NCBI RefSeq assembly: GCF_001570605.1
Contig: NZ_BBXG01000002.1
Coordinates: 342,549-406,548, forward strand
Origin: Herbidospora cretacea
GTDB lineage: Bacteria > Actinomycetota > Actinomycetes > Streptosporangiales > Streptosporangiaceae
DNA length: 64,000 bases
Direction of reading: 5' to 3'
Part shown: one piece after another, positions 43,266-52,059 of the stretch
Layout: each line of letters opens with the position of its first letter
Position numbering within the stretch: the first letter of the stretch is position 1
Translations under genes and position numbers: made by a program
Notes under the pieces: model-generated
Told to the model about the DNA's origin: nothing
The model's input: only the letters and a program-made list of their open reading frames with translations
Database searches by the model: none

Positions 43266-43868
43266 ATGTCCACCAGAGGACTCCTGATCTGCGGGATCGC
43301 CGCCGGGCCGCTGTTCGTCGCGGTCTGCCTGATCCAGGCTGTCACCCGCGAGGGCTACGACCTCGGCAGGCACCCGATCAGCCTGCTCAGCCTGGGCCCG
43401 GCGGGCTGGGTCCAGATCGCCAACTTCGTGGTCACCGGCGCGCTCTTCGTCGCCTGCGCGGCCGGCCTGCGCCGGACTTCGGGTGGGACGTGGGGCCCGA
43501 TCCTGGTCGGCCTGCTCGGCGTCGGCCTGATCATCGGCGGCGTCTTCCCGACCGACGCGGGCGCGGGGTTCCCGCCCGGGGCCCCCGAGGGCGCGCCCGA
43601 GATGAGCTGGCACGGCCTGGTCCACACCCTCGGCCCGGTCGTCGCCTTCGGCGCGCTGACCATCGCGTGCCTGGTCCACCTGCGCCGGTTCGCCCGGGAA
43701 CGGAACCGGCTCGCCGCCGCGACCTGCGCGGGGGCGGCCGTCGCGATCGTGGCGCTGAACGCGTGGCCCGACCCGGCGGGGCTGAGCGTCCGGCTGCTGG
43801 CCGCGTCGGCGGTGGCGTTCGCGTTCGTCGGGTGGCTGTCGGTCCGGGCACTTGACTCGGCTGGCTAA
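43266..43868 (+). CDS. DUF998 membrane protein
   Basis: A 200-residue protein with six helices of the DUF998 family: TREGYDLGRHPISLLSLGPAGWVQIANFVVTG and a periplasmic loop ending EMSWHGLVHTLGPVVAF. The AAGGAGGAG before the ATG is one of the best ribosome sites in the window. It follows the sigma gene by 56 bases on the same strand and may be part of its operon. Function unknown. Confidence 0.85.
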   Translation: MSTRGLLICGIAAGPLFVAVCLIQAVTREGYDLGRHPISLLSLGPAGWVQIANFVVTGALFVACAAGLRRTSGGTWGPILVGLLGVGLIIGGVFPTDAGAGFPPGAPEGAPEMSWHGLVHTLGPVVAFGALTIACLVHLRRFARERNRLAAATCAGAAVAIVALNAWPDPAGLSVRLLAASAVAFAFVGWLSVRALDSAG

Positions 43869-43888
43869 TGACATTAGCTTTAAAGCTA
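43853..43888 (+). promoter_or_regulatory. Promoter and two palindromic operators of the hydrolase-TetR operon
   Basis: TTGACT at 43853-43858 and TAGCTT at 43875-43880 (16-base spacer) form a promoter whose start would fall at the ATG at 43888. Two perfect dyads overlap it: GCTAATG-A-CATTAGC at 43864-43878 and TAGCTTTAAAGCTA at 43875-43888. They are likely sites for the TetR protein encoded downstream. Confidence 0.6.
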
Positions 43889-44709
43889 TGAACATTAGCT
43901 ATGTGGAGCACGACGGCGGCCGGATCGCGTACGAGATCGAGGGCGAGGGCCCCCTGGTGGTGCTGGCCCACGGGATGGGCGACAGCCGCAGGGCCTTCCG
44001 GTTCCTGGCGCCGGAGCTGGTCGCGGCCGGATACCGGGTCGCCTCGGTCGACCTGCGCGGACACGGCGACTCGTCGACCGGGTGGGCCTCCTACTCGCGT
44101 ACGGACACGGCGGGGGACCTGCTCGCGGTCGTCCGCGCGCTCGGCGGCCCGGCCGTGATCGTGGGGCACTCGTTCGCCGGTGGGGCGGCCACCATCGCGG
44201 CGGTCGACGCGCCCGACCTGGTCAGGGCGGTCGTGCTGGTCGGGCCGTTCACCCGGGCGCAGAAGGTCGACTTCGGGGCGCTGCTGCGCGACGGCCACCA
44301 CCGGCGCGGGATGATGCTGCTCATGGGCACCGCCGCCTTCCGCAGCGTGCGCCTGTGGAAGAAGTACCTCGCCCACGCCTACCCGGGCGTGAAGCCCGCC
44401 GACTGGCAGGCCTACCTGACTGCGCTGGAGCCGACCCTGCACATGGACGTCGTCGCGAAGATGGGCATGAGCGCGCCCCTGGACGCCGACAAGAAGCTGC
44501 CGCTGCTCAAGGCGCCGGCCCTCGTCGTCATGGGCGACCGCGACCCCGACTGGACCGACCCGAGGGCCGAGGCCGACGGCATCGTCGCCACGATCCCCAG
44601 TGGGAGCGTCGCCATGATCCCCGGCGCGGGCCACTACCCCCACGCGCAGTTCCCCGGCCTGGTCGCCGACGCCGTGCTGCCGTTCCTCGCGGAGCACACG
44701 CGTGGCTAG
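43888..44709 (+). CDS. Alpha/beta hydrolase
   Basis: A 273-residue alpha/beta-fold hydrolase. Oxyanion hole region LAHGMGDS, nucleophile Ser95 in GHSFAGG, acid in VMGDRDPDW and the final His in GAGHYPHAQ. Probably an esterase or epoxide hydrolase-like enzyme; substrate unknown. Start is the ATG at 43888, leaderless. Its 3-prime end overlaps the TetR gene by eight bases, so enzyme and repressor are made together. Confidence 0.9.
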   Translation: MNISYVEHDGGRIAYEIEGEGPLVVLAHGMGDSRRAFRFLAPELVAAGYRVASVDLRGHGDSSTGWASYSRTDTAGDLLAVVRALGGPAVIVGHSFAGGAATIAAVDAPDLVRAVVLVGPFTRAQKVDFGALLRDGHHRRGMMLLMGTAAFRSVRLWKKYLAHAYPGVKPADWQAYLTALEPTLHMDVVAKMGMSAPLDADKKLPLLKAPALVVMGDRDPDWTDPRAEADGIVATIPSGSVAMIPGAGHYPHAQFPGLVADAVLPFLAEHTRG

Positions 44710-45256
44710 GGCGGGCCTGACGCCCGAGATCGTCGTCGACCTCGCCCTGGCGATCGTCGACGAGCACGGCCCGGCCGCCGTGACCCTGTCGGCGGTCGCG
44801 GCCAGGGCGGGCGTCGCCACGCCCTCGCTCTACAAGCACGTCCGCAACCTGGCCGAGCTCGCCGAGCTGGTGTCGATCAGGGTGATGGGCGAGCTCGCCG
44901 ACCGGGGCTACGCCGCGGTCGCGGGCCGGTCGGGCGAAGACGCGCTGCGCGCCTTCGCCGACGCCTGGCGCGGCTACGCCCACGAGCACCCCGGCCGGTA
45001 CGCCGCCATGATCCAGACCGCCTCGCCGAACCTGTCGAAGGCCGGCCAGAGACTCGTCGACATCGCCCTGGCCACGCTGCGCTCCTACGGCCTGGAAGGC
45101 GAGCAGGCCATCCACGCCACCCGCGCGCTGCGGGCCGCCATCCACGGTTTCGTCACCCTGGAGGCCGCCGGGGGTTTCGGCCTGCCCTACGGCATCGACG
45201 ACAGCTTCCACCAGCTGATCGGGATGGTCATCGGCGGCCTGCCGAAACCCGTGTGA
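44702..45256 (+). CDS. TetR-family regulator, WHG-type C-terminus
   Basis: A 184-residue TetR protein: HTH VTLSAVAARAGVATPSLYKHVRNLAEL, and a C-terminal domain with RAAIHGFVTLEAAGGFG, the pattern of the WHG-type TetR C-terminal family. It overlaps the hydrolase gene by eight bases and probably autoregulates the operon by the palindromes at 43864-43888. Confidence 0.9.
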   Translation: MARAGLTPEIVVDLALAIVDEHGPAAVTLSAVAARAGVATPSLYKHVRNLAELAELVSIRVMGELADRGYAAVAGRSGEDALRAFADAWRGYAHEHPGRYAAMIQTASPNLSKAGQRLVDIALATLRSYGLEGEQAIHATRALRAAIHGFVTLEAAGGFGLPYGIDDSFHQLIGMVIGGLPKPV

Positions 45257-45268
45257 CAAGATCGCCCC

Positions 45269-45991
45269 ATGTGTCACAGCACCGACAGCAGGCCGCCTGC
45301 GCCGCCGGTGGCCGGGGCGGTCGCCTCTCATGAGCAGACCACGCTGACCAGCGAAGACGGCACCCGCGTCCTGGCCTACCGGGCCGAACCGGCCGAGCTC
45401 AACGGGCGCTCGATGATCATCCTGCCGGACATCCGCGGGCTCCACCCCTACTACCGGGACCTGGCCGTCCGCTTCGCCGAAGCCGGTTTTCACACCATCG
45501 CCATCGACTATTTCGGCCGTACGGCCGAGACCGACGACCGCGGCGAGGACTTCGACTGGCAGCCCCACGTCGCCCAGGTGACGCCTGAGCAGGTCGACAT
45601 GGACGTCGCCGCCGCCCGCGCGCAGCTGCCCGCGCCCGTCTTCACCACCGGCTTCTGCTTCGGCGGCTCCCACTCGTGGCGGCTGGGCGCCCACGGCAGC
45701 GGCCTGGCCGGCGCGATCGGCTTCTACGGCGCGATCCGCCGCGTCGGCGAGGTGCCGGCGACGCCGGGGGCTCCCATCCTGCTGCTGCGCGGCGGCGCCG
45801 ACACGGCCTCGACCGAAGAGGAGTTCGACGGTTTCACCGCCGCCCTCGACGCGGCGGGCACACCCAACACGTCTGTCATTTATGACGGCGCCCCTCACTC
45901 GTTCTTCGACCGCTCGTTCGCCGAATGGGCCGAGGCCTGCGCCGATTCCTGGCGCCAGATCATGGACTTCACCGCGAATCACTCGCAGTAA
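45269..45991 (+). CDS. Dienelactone hydrolase family protein
   Basis: A 240-residue alpha/beta hydrolase of the dienelactone hydrolase family. The nucleophile is Cys130 in GFCFGG, with Asp178 (LRGGADTA) and His210 (GAPHSFFD). Cys in place of Ser is the hallmark of this family. CAAGAT lies six bases before the ATG, giving a leaderless start inside the short gap after the TetR stop. Aromatic lactone degradation is one family role, but many members act on other esters. Confidence 0.9.
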   Translation: MCHSTDSRPPAPPVAGAVASHEQTTLTSEDGTRVLAYRAEPAELNGRSMIILPDIRGLHPYYRDLAVRFAEAGFHTIAIDYFGRTAETDDRGEDFDWQPHVAQVTPEQVDMDVAAARAQLPAPVFTTGFCFGGSHSWRLGAHGSGLAGAIGFYGAIRRVGEVPATPGAPILLLRGGADTASTEEEFDGFTAALDAAGTPNTSVIYDGAPHSFFDRSFAEWAEACADSWRQIMDFTANHSQ

Positions 45992-46075
45992 GAGAACTGT
46001 CACTGAGGGTGTCATCGTGGCCGCTCGCCCGGGTTGGTGACCATCAAGGTCCCCCACCCGTGAAGGGAGTGGCCG

Positions 46076-46606
46076 ATGGCTACCAAGTTTCAGTACCGCA
46101 AGATCACAGGTGTCTTCCGCGCGATGGACGTCGACGGCGACGGTTTTCTGACCGAGGCCGACTTCGAGGCGCTGGCGAGCCGGTGGGCGGCCATCCAGGG
46201 ACAGCCGAAGGGACGCATCCACTCGATCATGATGGGCTGGTGGGGCACCCTCCTCACCGCCGACCGCGACGGCGACGGCCGGGTGACCCTCGACGACGTG
46301 ATGCTGATCGTCGACCGCCTCGACCAGATGCCCCACGCCATGGCGACCACGGCCCTGTCGATGTTCGACGCGGTCGACGTGAACGGCGACGGCCTGATCT
46401 CCGCACGGGAGTACAACCAGCTGGTCGTGGGGTGGGCCGGCGTGCCGATCGACACCGACGACGTCTTCGACGAGATCGACGGCGACGGCGACGGCTACCT
46501 GTCCCGGACCGAGTTCGGGGAACTGTGGGCGGAGTTCTGGTCGGGCGACAACCCACGGGCGTCGGGCTCGCTGGTCTTCGGACGGCTCGACGTGGTGGCC
46601 CGCTGA
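46076..46606 (+). CDS. Four-EF-hand calcium-binding protein (calerythrin-like)
   Basis: A 176-residue cytoplasmic protein with four canonical EF-hand loops starting at residues 18 (DVDGDGFLTEAD), 63 (DRDGDGRVTLDD), 101 (DVNGDGLISARE) and 135 (DGDGDGYLSRTE). All have acidic positions 1, 3, 5 and 12, so all four should bind calcium. Closest in plan to calerythrin and CasA of actinomycetes, sarcoplasmic-type buffers or sensors. No signal peptide. GAAGGGAG lies upstream of the ATG. Confidence 0.93.
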   Translation: MATKFQYRKITGVFRAMDVDGDGFLTEADFEALASRWAAIQGQPKGRIHSIMMGWWGTLLTADRDGDGRVTLDDVMLIVDRLDQMPHAMATTALSMFDAVDVNGDGLISAREYNQLVVGWAGVPIDTDDVFDEIDGDGDGYLSRTEFGELWAEFWSGDNPRASGSLVFGRLDVVAR

Positions 46607-46624
46607 GGTTGCGAGAATGGCGCG

Positions 46625-47269
46625 ATGCCGCGCGAACTCCGTGATCTGCCCTATGCCGACTACCTCGAACCCCTCACCGGCGAGCTCGGGCGGGAGGGCG
46701 ACTACGACGGCGTCCACCTCCGCGACGTGACGTTCGACGGGGTCGACACCGTCGGGGCCCGGTTCATGGAGACGGTGTTCCAGCAGGTCACCCTCAACGA
46801 CAGCCGCATGGACCGGAGCCGTTACAACGACGTCTGGTTCCACACCGTGCGGTGGATCGGGGTGAACCTGGCCGAGACCGACTGGTTCGACGCCGAGATC
46901 ATCTCCTCGGCCATGTCGGGGGTGCCGATGTTCGGCTCCCGGGTCCACCAGGTCACCTTCCACAACTGCAAGCTCGACTCGGTCAACCTGCGGTCGGCGA
47001 CGCTCAGGAACGTCACTTTCGAAGACTGCCTGCTCCGCGAGGTCGACTTCGCCGGCGCCACGCTCAAGGAGGTCCGTTTCCCGGGGTCGGAGCTGGAGGA
47101 CGTCAGGTTCGACAAGGCCCAGCTCACCAAGGTCGACTTCCGGGAGGCGCGCAGCATGGGGATCGCCGACGGCCTCGAATCGCTCAAGGGCGCCACGATC
47201 TCGACGCGGCAGCTACTCGACCTGGCCCCACGAATGGCTCACGCGCTGGGGATCTCGGTACGCGACTGA
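46625..47269 (+). CDS. Pentapeptide repeat protein
   Basis: A 214-residue protein whose middle (about 30-185) is a right-handed quadrilateral helix of A(D/N)LxX repeats, e.g. VNLAETDWFDAEI, VNLRSATLRNVTFEDCLLREVDFAGATLKEVRF. Some relatives mimic DNA and protect gyrase; others have no known role. GAGAAT six bases before the ATG suggests a leaderless start. The last 57 bases overlap the convergent PrsW gene. Confidence 0.9.
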   Translation: MPRELRDLPYADYLEPLTGELGREGDYDGVHLRDVTFDGVDTVGARFMETVFQQVTLNDSRMDRSRYNDVWFHTVRWIGVNLAETDWFDAEIISSAMSGVPMFGSRVHQVTFHNCKLDSVNLRSATLRNVTFEDCLLREVDFAGATLKEVRFPGSELEDVRFDKAQLTKVDFREARSMGIADGLESLKGATISTRQLLDLAPRMAHALGISVRD

Positions 47270-48076
47270 CCGCCGGTCGAGGTGCCGGGCCGCGATGAAC
47301 ACCACGATCGCGATGACCAGCAGCGGGACTCCCTTGCCGAAGGTCGAGTCGGGGAGCAGCGGCGAGTCCCACCAGGCGTGCATCAGCATCGCCACCACCC
47401 AGGCCGTCACCGCAACCGTCACCCGGGTGCCCAGCGGGCGGTCGGTGCGGGCGATCGCGTAGCCCAGCCCGGCCCCGGCCACCGCCGTCATGGCCCAGTG
47501 GCTCCACCAGGCCGAGTAGACCAGCCGGGCGAACAGGGAGGCGATGGTGTCCTCGCCCTGCTGGATGCCGCCGGTCGCGATGATGGTGTTGAAGACGTAC
47601 AGGAAATCTTCCATGATCTGGAAACCCAGGCCGACGATCGCGCCGTAGCCGAAACCGGCCAGCGCGCCCGTCATGACCCACGGGGCGATCAGCGCGATCA
47701 GGGCGACCCCGGCGAGTTTCGCCGTCTCCTCGTCGAGGGGGGCCGCGATGGCGTCGGCCCAGCGGTCGGCGAAGAGCGGGCCGGTCGTCTTGGTGAGGAT
47801 CGCGCTGAACGCCGTGTTGGCCAGGAACGCCACTCCGAAGGCGGCCAGGCCGCCCCAGGCCAGCGCCATCCACGAATAGCCCGTCGGCGCGGCGCGCACC
47901 GGGCGGATCCGGGTGAACAGCCAGAACGCGAGCAGCAGGACCGGCACCAGCACGCCCAGGGCGATCAGGGTCCCGGCGAGGAACACCCGGGCCTGCGGGA
48001 CCAGCGTCGTCCACACGGTCAGGACGCCGAGCACGACGCCGAGCAGCCAGACCCAGAAGGCGGGGCGGCGGGTCAC
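47213..48076 (-). CDS. PrsW-family intramembrane metalloprotease
   Basis: A 287-residue membrane protein with about eight helices. The PrsW signature is DEETAK with Glu116 and Glu117, followed by GFQIMEDFLYVFN and a late HAWWDS. In Bacillus, PrsW cleaves an anti-sigma factor; here the target is unknown. GTG at 48076 overlaps the stop of the membrane protein upstream (GTGA). Its 3-prime end overlaps the pentapeptide gene on the other strand. Confidence 0.87.
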   Translation of the reverse strand: MTRRPAFWVWLLGVVLGVLTVWTTLVPQARVFLAGTLIALGVLVPVLLLAFWLFTRIRPVRAAPTGYSWMALAWGGLAAFGVAFLANTAFSAILTKTTGPLFADRWADAIAAPLDEETAKLAGVALIALIAPWVMTGALAGFGYGAIVGLGFQIMEDFLYVFNTIIATGGIQQGEDTIASLFARLVYSAWWSHWAMTAVAGAGLGYAIARTDRPLGTRVTVAVTAWVVAMLMHAWWDSPLLPDSTFGKGVPLLVIAIVVFIAARHLDRRSVAYRDPQRVSHSWGQVE

Positions 48077-48639
48077 TGCTTCACCCCGGCGAACTGGATG
48101 GACGAGATCATCTGGCTGATGTCGTCGGTGTGCGAGGCGATGGCGCCCGGGGCCCCCGCGACCAGCACGCTGGCCCCCTGGTCGGGAGCGGCGAAGACGG
48201 CCTGGGTGCCGATGTGGTCGTCCATGGTGATCATTCCGGCCAGGCCGGGCACGCCCTGCTCGGTGGTGATCGGGGTGGGCTCCTCGGTCACCACGGGGAC
48301 GCCCTGCGCCTTGAAGATCAGGTGCTGGCCGGTCCAGAGCTGCTGCGGGGTGGCCGCCCGCACGTCGATGACGCCGAGTTGGACCGTCGCGCCACCGCTG
48401 ACCAGGGTCACCGCCTCCGACAGCGACGACGCGCCCTCGTCGAGCGACCACCCGCCGGGGACCAGCATCGAGACCGGACGGCGGCCGCCGTCGAACTCCT
48501 GGCCGACCTGGACGACCGTGCCGGCCTTGAGCGGCACGACGTCGTCGACGAGTCCGGCGTTGGCCAGCGGCAGGCCGATGGCCAGGAAGCCGAGTATCAG
48601 CAGGATCGCGATCGATCCGGGCCAGCCCATGCGCGCCAT
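48073..48639 (-). CDS. Single-pass membrane protein with extracytoplasmic domain
   Basis: About 188 residues: short N-terminus, one helix (SIAILLILGFLAIGLPLANAG), then an outer domain of about 160 residues with regular strands (GTVVQVGQEFDG, VTLVSGGATVQLGVIDV) and no cysteines. I choose the ATG at 48639, which has GAGGGG five bases upstream; an ATG at 48675 would add 12 polar residues. Coupled to the PrsW gene, it may be a substrate or partner of the protease. Family not recognised. Confidence 0.75.
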   Translation of the reverse strand: MARMGWPGSIAILLILGFLAIGLPLANAGLVDDVVPLKAGTVVQVGQEFDGGRRPVSMLVPGGWSLDEGASSLSEAVTLVSGGATVQLGVIDVRAATPQQLWTGQHLIFKAQGVPVVTEEPTPITTEQGVPGLAGMITMDDHIGTQAVFAAPDQGASVLVAGAPGAIASHTDDISQMISSIQFAGVKQ

Positions 48640-48681
48640 GAGTCCCCTCACCAATTGGGGGGATTCCCGACTCATAACCGC

Positions 48682-49722
48682 CTACGTCAGAACAAAACCT
48701 GCCTCCCGGGCGAGCTGGAGCTCCTCCCGCGTCTCGACGACCAGGACCGGCACGCCGTCCGTGCTGATCACGCCGTCGTCGGCACGGTTCCCGCCCGCCG
48801 GCGCCCGCACCCCCAGCAGGCCCAGGCGGCGGCAGACCCCCTCGCGCACCTCCGGCTGGTCCCAGCCGATCTCGCCGGTGAAGACGAGGGCGTCGAGGCG
48901 GTCGAGGGAGGTCGCGGCGGCGGCGATCTCCCGGGCCACCCGGTGGCAGTAGACGTCGAGGGTGAAGGTGTCACCGGCCTTGACCAGGTCGCGGGTGTCG
49001 CCGGAGAGCCCGTTCGAGAGGCCGAGCAGGCCGGAGTGCCGCTCCAGCCCGTCGCGCAGGTCGGACAGGGAGAGGCGGCCGTCGAGGAGCCACAGCAGCA
49101 TGCCGGGATCGACGCTGCCCGACCGCTTGCTCATCGGGACGCCCTCCAGAGGGGTGAACCCCATCGAGGTGTCCATCGACCGGCCGTCCCGGACGGCGCA
49201 GACCGACGCGCCGCCGCCCAGGTGGCACAGGACCATATGGGAGGCGTCGATCAGTTCACCGGTCCGGCGCAGGGCGTGGGCGTAGGAGAGGCCGTGGAAG
49301 CCGTAGCGCCGCAGGCCGAACCGGTCCCGCCAGTCGAGGGGAATCGGGTAGGTCGCGGCGACCTCGGGCATCCCGGCGTGGAACGCGGTGTCGGGGCACA
49401 GGACCTGGGGGACGTCCGGCAGCGCCTCCAGCGACGCCCTGACCAGCTTCAGCGCGGGCGGCAGGTGCAGCGGGGCCAGGTCGGAGATCTCCGACAACCG
49501 GTCGACCAGCTCGATCGAGGCCCGCACCGGCTCCCGGACGATCGGGCCGCCGTGCACCAGCCGGTGGGCCACCGCGTCGGGCCTCTCGTCGAGGAACTCC
49601 AGCAGGGCGTCCGCCGACGTGGGCGCCTGTTCCACGTGGTGGGTGGCGAGGACCTCCTCCCCGCGGACCAGGTTGAGGCGCAGACTCGATGACCCGGCGT
49701 TGACCGTCAGAACCTTCACCAT
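48682..49722 (-). CDS. ackA: Acetate kinase
   Basis: A 346-residue ASKHA-fold kinase making acetate and ATP from acetyl phosphate and ADP. Motifs: [64 protein letters not shown] and FTGEIGW. It is about 50 residues shorter than E. coli AckA, with reduced loops. The gene is divergent from a phosphoketolase, whose product is acetyl phosphate, so the pair forms a bypass from sugar phosphates to acetate with ATP gain. ATG at 49722 is the conserved start. Confidence 0.93.
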   Translation of the reverse strand: MVKVLTVNAGSSSLRLNLVRGEEVLATHHVEQAPTSADALLEFLDERPDAVAHRLVHGGPIVREPVRASIELVDRLSEISDLAPLHLPPALKLVRASLEALPDVPQVLCPDTAFHAGMPEVAATYPIPLDWRDRFGLRRYGFHGLSYAHALRRTGELIDASHMVLCHLGGGASVCAVRDGRSMDTSMGFTPLEGVPMSKRSGSVDPGMLLWLLDGRLSLSDLRDGLERHSGLLGLSNGLSGDTRDLVKAGDTFTLDVYCHRVAREIAAAATSLDRLDALVFTGEIGWDQPEVREGVCRRLGLLGVRAPAGGNRADDGVISTDGVPVLVVETREELQLAREAGFVLT

Positions 49723-49761
49723 CCGGAGACTTCCCCACAAACGGGGGTAGAGACCTCGAAT

Positions 49762-52059
49762 ATGGACGCTTTGCAGCAGGTCTCCGCCTACTGGCGCGCC
49801 GCCAACTATCTTTCGGCAGGGCAGATCTATCTGCTGGACAACCCGCTGCTGACCGAGCCGCTGCGCCCGGAGCACATCAAGCCGCGCCTGCTCGGCCACT
49901 GGGGCACGACCCCGGGCCTCAACTTCCTCTTCGCCCACCTCAACCGGATCATCACCGAGCGCGACCAGGACATGATCTACGTCTGCGGTCCCGGGCACGG
50001 CGGCCCGGCCGCGGTGGCGCACGCGTGGCTGGAGGGCACCTACAGCGAGATCTACCCCGAGGTCTCCCAGGACGCCCGGGGCATGCGGCGCCTGTTCCGC
50101 CAGTTCTCCTTCCCCGGCGGCATCCCCAGCCACGTCGCCCCGGAGACCCCCGGCTCCATCCACGAGGGCGGTGAACTGGGCTACTCGCTCGCCCACGCCT
50201 ACGGGGCCGCGTTCGACAACCCCGACCTGGTCGTGGCCTGCGTGATCGGCGACGGCGAGGCCGAGACCGGGCCGCTCGCCGGGAGCTGGCACTCGAACAA
50301 GTTCCGCAATCCCCGCAAGGACGGCGTCGTCCTGCCGATCCTCCACCTCAACGGCTACAAGATCGCCAATCCGTCGTTCCTGGCCCGCATCCCGCCGGCC
50401 GAGCTGAACCGGCTGATGGAGGGGTACGGCTACCGCCCCTACGTCGTCGAGGGCGACGACCCCGACGAGGTCCACCCGCTGATGGCGAGCACCCTGGACG
50501 CCGTCTTCAACGAGATCGCGACCCGCCCCGAACACCTCCCGATGATCATCCTGCGCACCCCGAAGGGGTGGACCGGGCCGAAGGAGGTCGACGGGAAGCC
50601 CGTCGAGGGGACGTGGCGGGCCCATCAGGTGCCGCTCTCGGGGGTGCGCGCCAACGCCGAGCATCTGGAGCAGCTCCAGGAGTGGATGCTGTCGTACAAG
50701 CCCGAAGAGCTCTTCGACGACCAGGGCAGGCCCTATCCCGAGGTGGTCGGGCTGGTCCCGAAGGGGCCGCGGCGGATGAGCGCCAACCCCCACGCCAACG
50801 GCGGGGAACTGCTGCGGCCGCTCGTGCTGCCGGACTTCCGGGACTACGCCGTGCCGATCGGCAAGCCCGGCACGGAGTCGACCGAGCCGACCCGGATCCT
50901 CGGCGAGTTCCTGCGCGACGTCATCGCCGCCAACCCCCACACGTTCCGCCTGATGGGCCCCGACGAGACGGCGTCGAACCGGCTCCAGGCGGTCTACGAG
51001 GCGTCCGGCAAGGCGTGGCAGGCGGGGGTGCTCCCGGTCGACGAGAACCTCCAGCCCGACGGGCGGGTCATGGAGGTGCTCTCGGAGCACCTGTGCCAGG
51101 GCTGGCTGGAGGGCTACCTGCTGACCGGCCGGCACGGGCTGTTCAACTGCTACGAGGCCTTCATCCACATCGTCGACGCCATGTTCAACCAGCACGCCAA
51201 GTGGCTCGACACCGCGCGGGAGATCCCGTGGCGGCGGCCGGTGGCCTCGCTCAACTACCTGCTGTCGTCCCACGTCTGGCGGCAGGACCACAACGGGTTC
51301 ACCCACCAGGACCCGGGCTTCCTCGACGTCGTGCTGAACAAGAAGGCCTCCGTCGTGCGGGTCTACCTGCCGCCGGACGCCAACACGCTGCTCTCGGTCG
51401 CCGACCACTGCCTCCGCTCGCGTGACTACGTCAACGTGATCGTCGCCGGGAAGCAGCCGGTCCTCGACCTGTTCGACCGGGACGAGGCGGTCGTCCACTG
51501 CACGCGCGGTCTCGGCATCATCGACTGGGCCTCCAGCGACGCCGGGCACGAACCCGACGTGGTGCTGGCCTGCGCGGGCGACGTGCCGACGCTGGAGACG
51601 CTCGCCGCCGCCTCGATCCTCCGCGAGAGACTGCCCGACCTGCGGGTACGCGTCATCAACGTCGTCGACCTGATGCGCCTGCAACCGCCGGGGGAGCACC
51701 CCCACGGTCTGTCGGACCAGGAGTTCGACGCCCTCTTCACCACCGACAGGCCGGTCATCTTCAACTTCCACGGCTATCCATGGCTGATCCACCGGCTGAC
51801 CTACAAGAGGACCGGCCACGACAACTTCCACGTGCGCGGCTACCGCGAGGAGGGCACCACCACGACGCCGTTCGACATGGCCATGCTCAACGGCATCGAC
51901 CGGTTCCACCTGGTCAGAGACGTGATCGACCGGGTGGAGGATCTCGGCGTCCGGTACGCCGGGCTGCGCCAGGAGATGACCGACGCCCGCCTGCGGGCGC
52001 GTGCCTACACCCGGGAGACCGGTGAGGACGTCCCCGAGATCCGCGACTGGGTCTGGTAG
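49762..52059 (+). CDS. xfp: Xylulose-5-phosphate/fructose-6-phosphate phosphoketolase
   Basis: A 765-residue thiamine-diphosphate enzyme that splits xylulose 5-P (and often fructose 6-P) into acetyl phosphate plus an aldose phosphate. Signs: [14 protein letters not shown] at the N-terminus, [22 protein letters not shown], thiamine motif GDGEAETG at 163-170, and LNGYKIANP. The last 55 bases overlap the convergent MFS gene. Starts 40 bases from ackA on the opposite strand, sharing the promoter region. Confidence 0.95.
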   Translation: MDALQQVSAYWRAANYLSAGQIYLLDNPLLTEPLRPEHIKPRLLGHWGTTPGLNFLFAHLNRIITERDQDMIYVCGPGHGGPAAVAHAWLEGTYSEIYPEVSQDARGMRRLFRQFSFPGGIPSHVAPETPGSIHEGGELGYSLAHAYGAAFDNPDLVVACVIGDGEAETGPLAGSWHSNKFRNPRKDGVVLPILHLNGYKIANPSFLARIPPAELNRLMEGYGYRPYVVEGDDPDEVHPLMASTLDAVFNEIATRPEHLPMIILRTPKGWTGPKEVDGKPVEGTWRAHQVPLSGVRANAEHLEQLQEWMLSYKPEELFDDQGRPYPEVVGLVPKGPRRMSANPHANGGELLRPLVLPDFRDYAVPIGKPGTESTEPTRILGEFLRDVIAANPHTFRLMGPDETASNRLQAVYEASGKAWQAGVLPVDENLQPDGRVMEVLSEHLCQGWLEGYLLTGRHGLFNCYEAFIHIVDAMFNQHAKWLDTAREIPWRRPVASLNYLLSSHVWRQDHNGFTHQDPGFLDVVLNKKASVVRVYLPPDANTLLSVADHCLRSRDYVNVIVAGKQPVLDLFDRDEAVVHCTRGLGIIDWASSDAGHEPDVVLACAGDVPTLETLAAASILRERLPDLRVRVINVVDLMRLQPPGEHPHGLSDQEFDALFTTDRPVIFNFHGYPWLIHRLTYKRTGHDNFHVRGYREEGTTTTPFDMAMLNGIDRFHLVRDVIDRVEDLGVRYAGLRQEMTDARLRARAYTRETGEDVPEIRDWVW

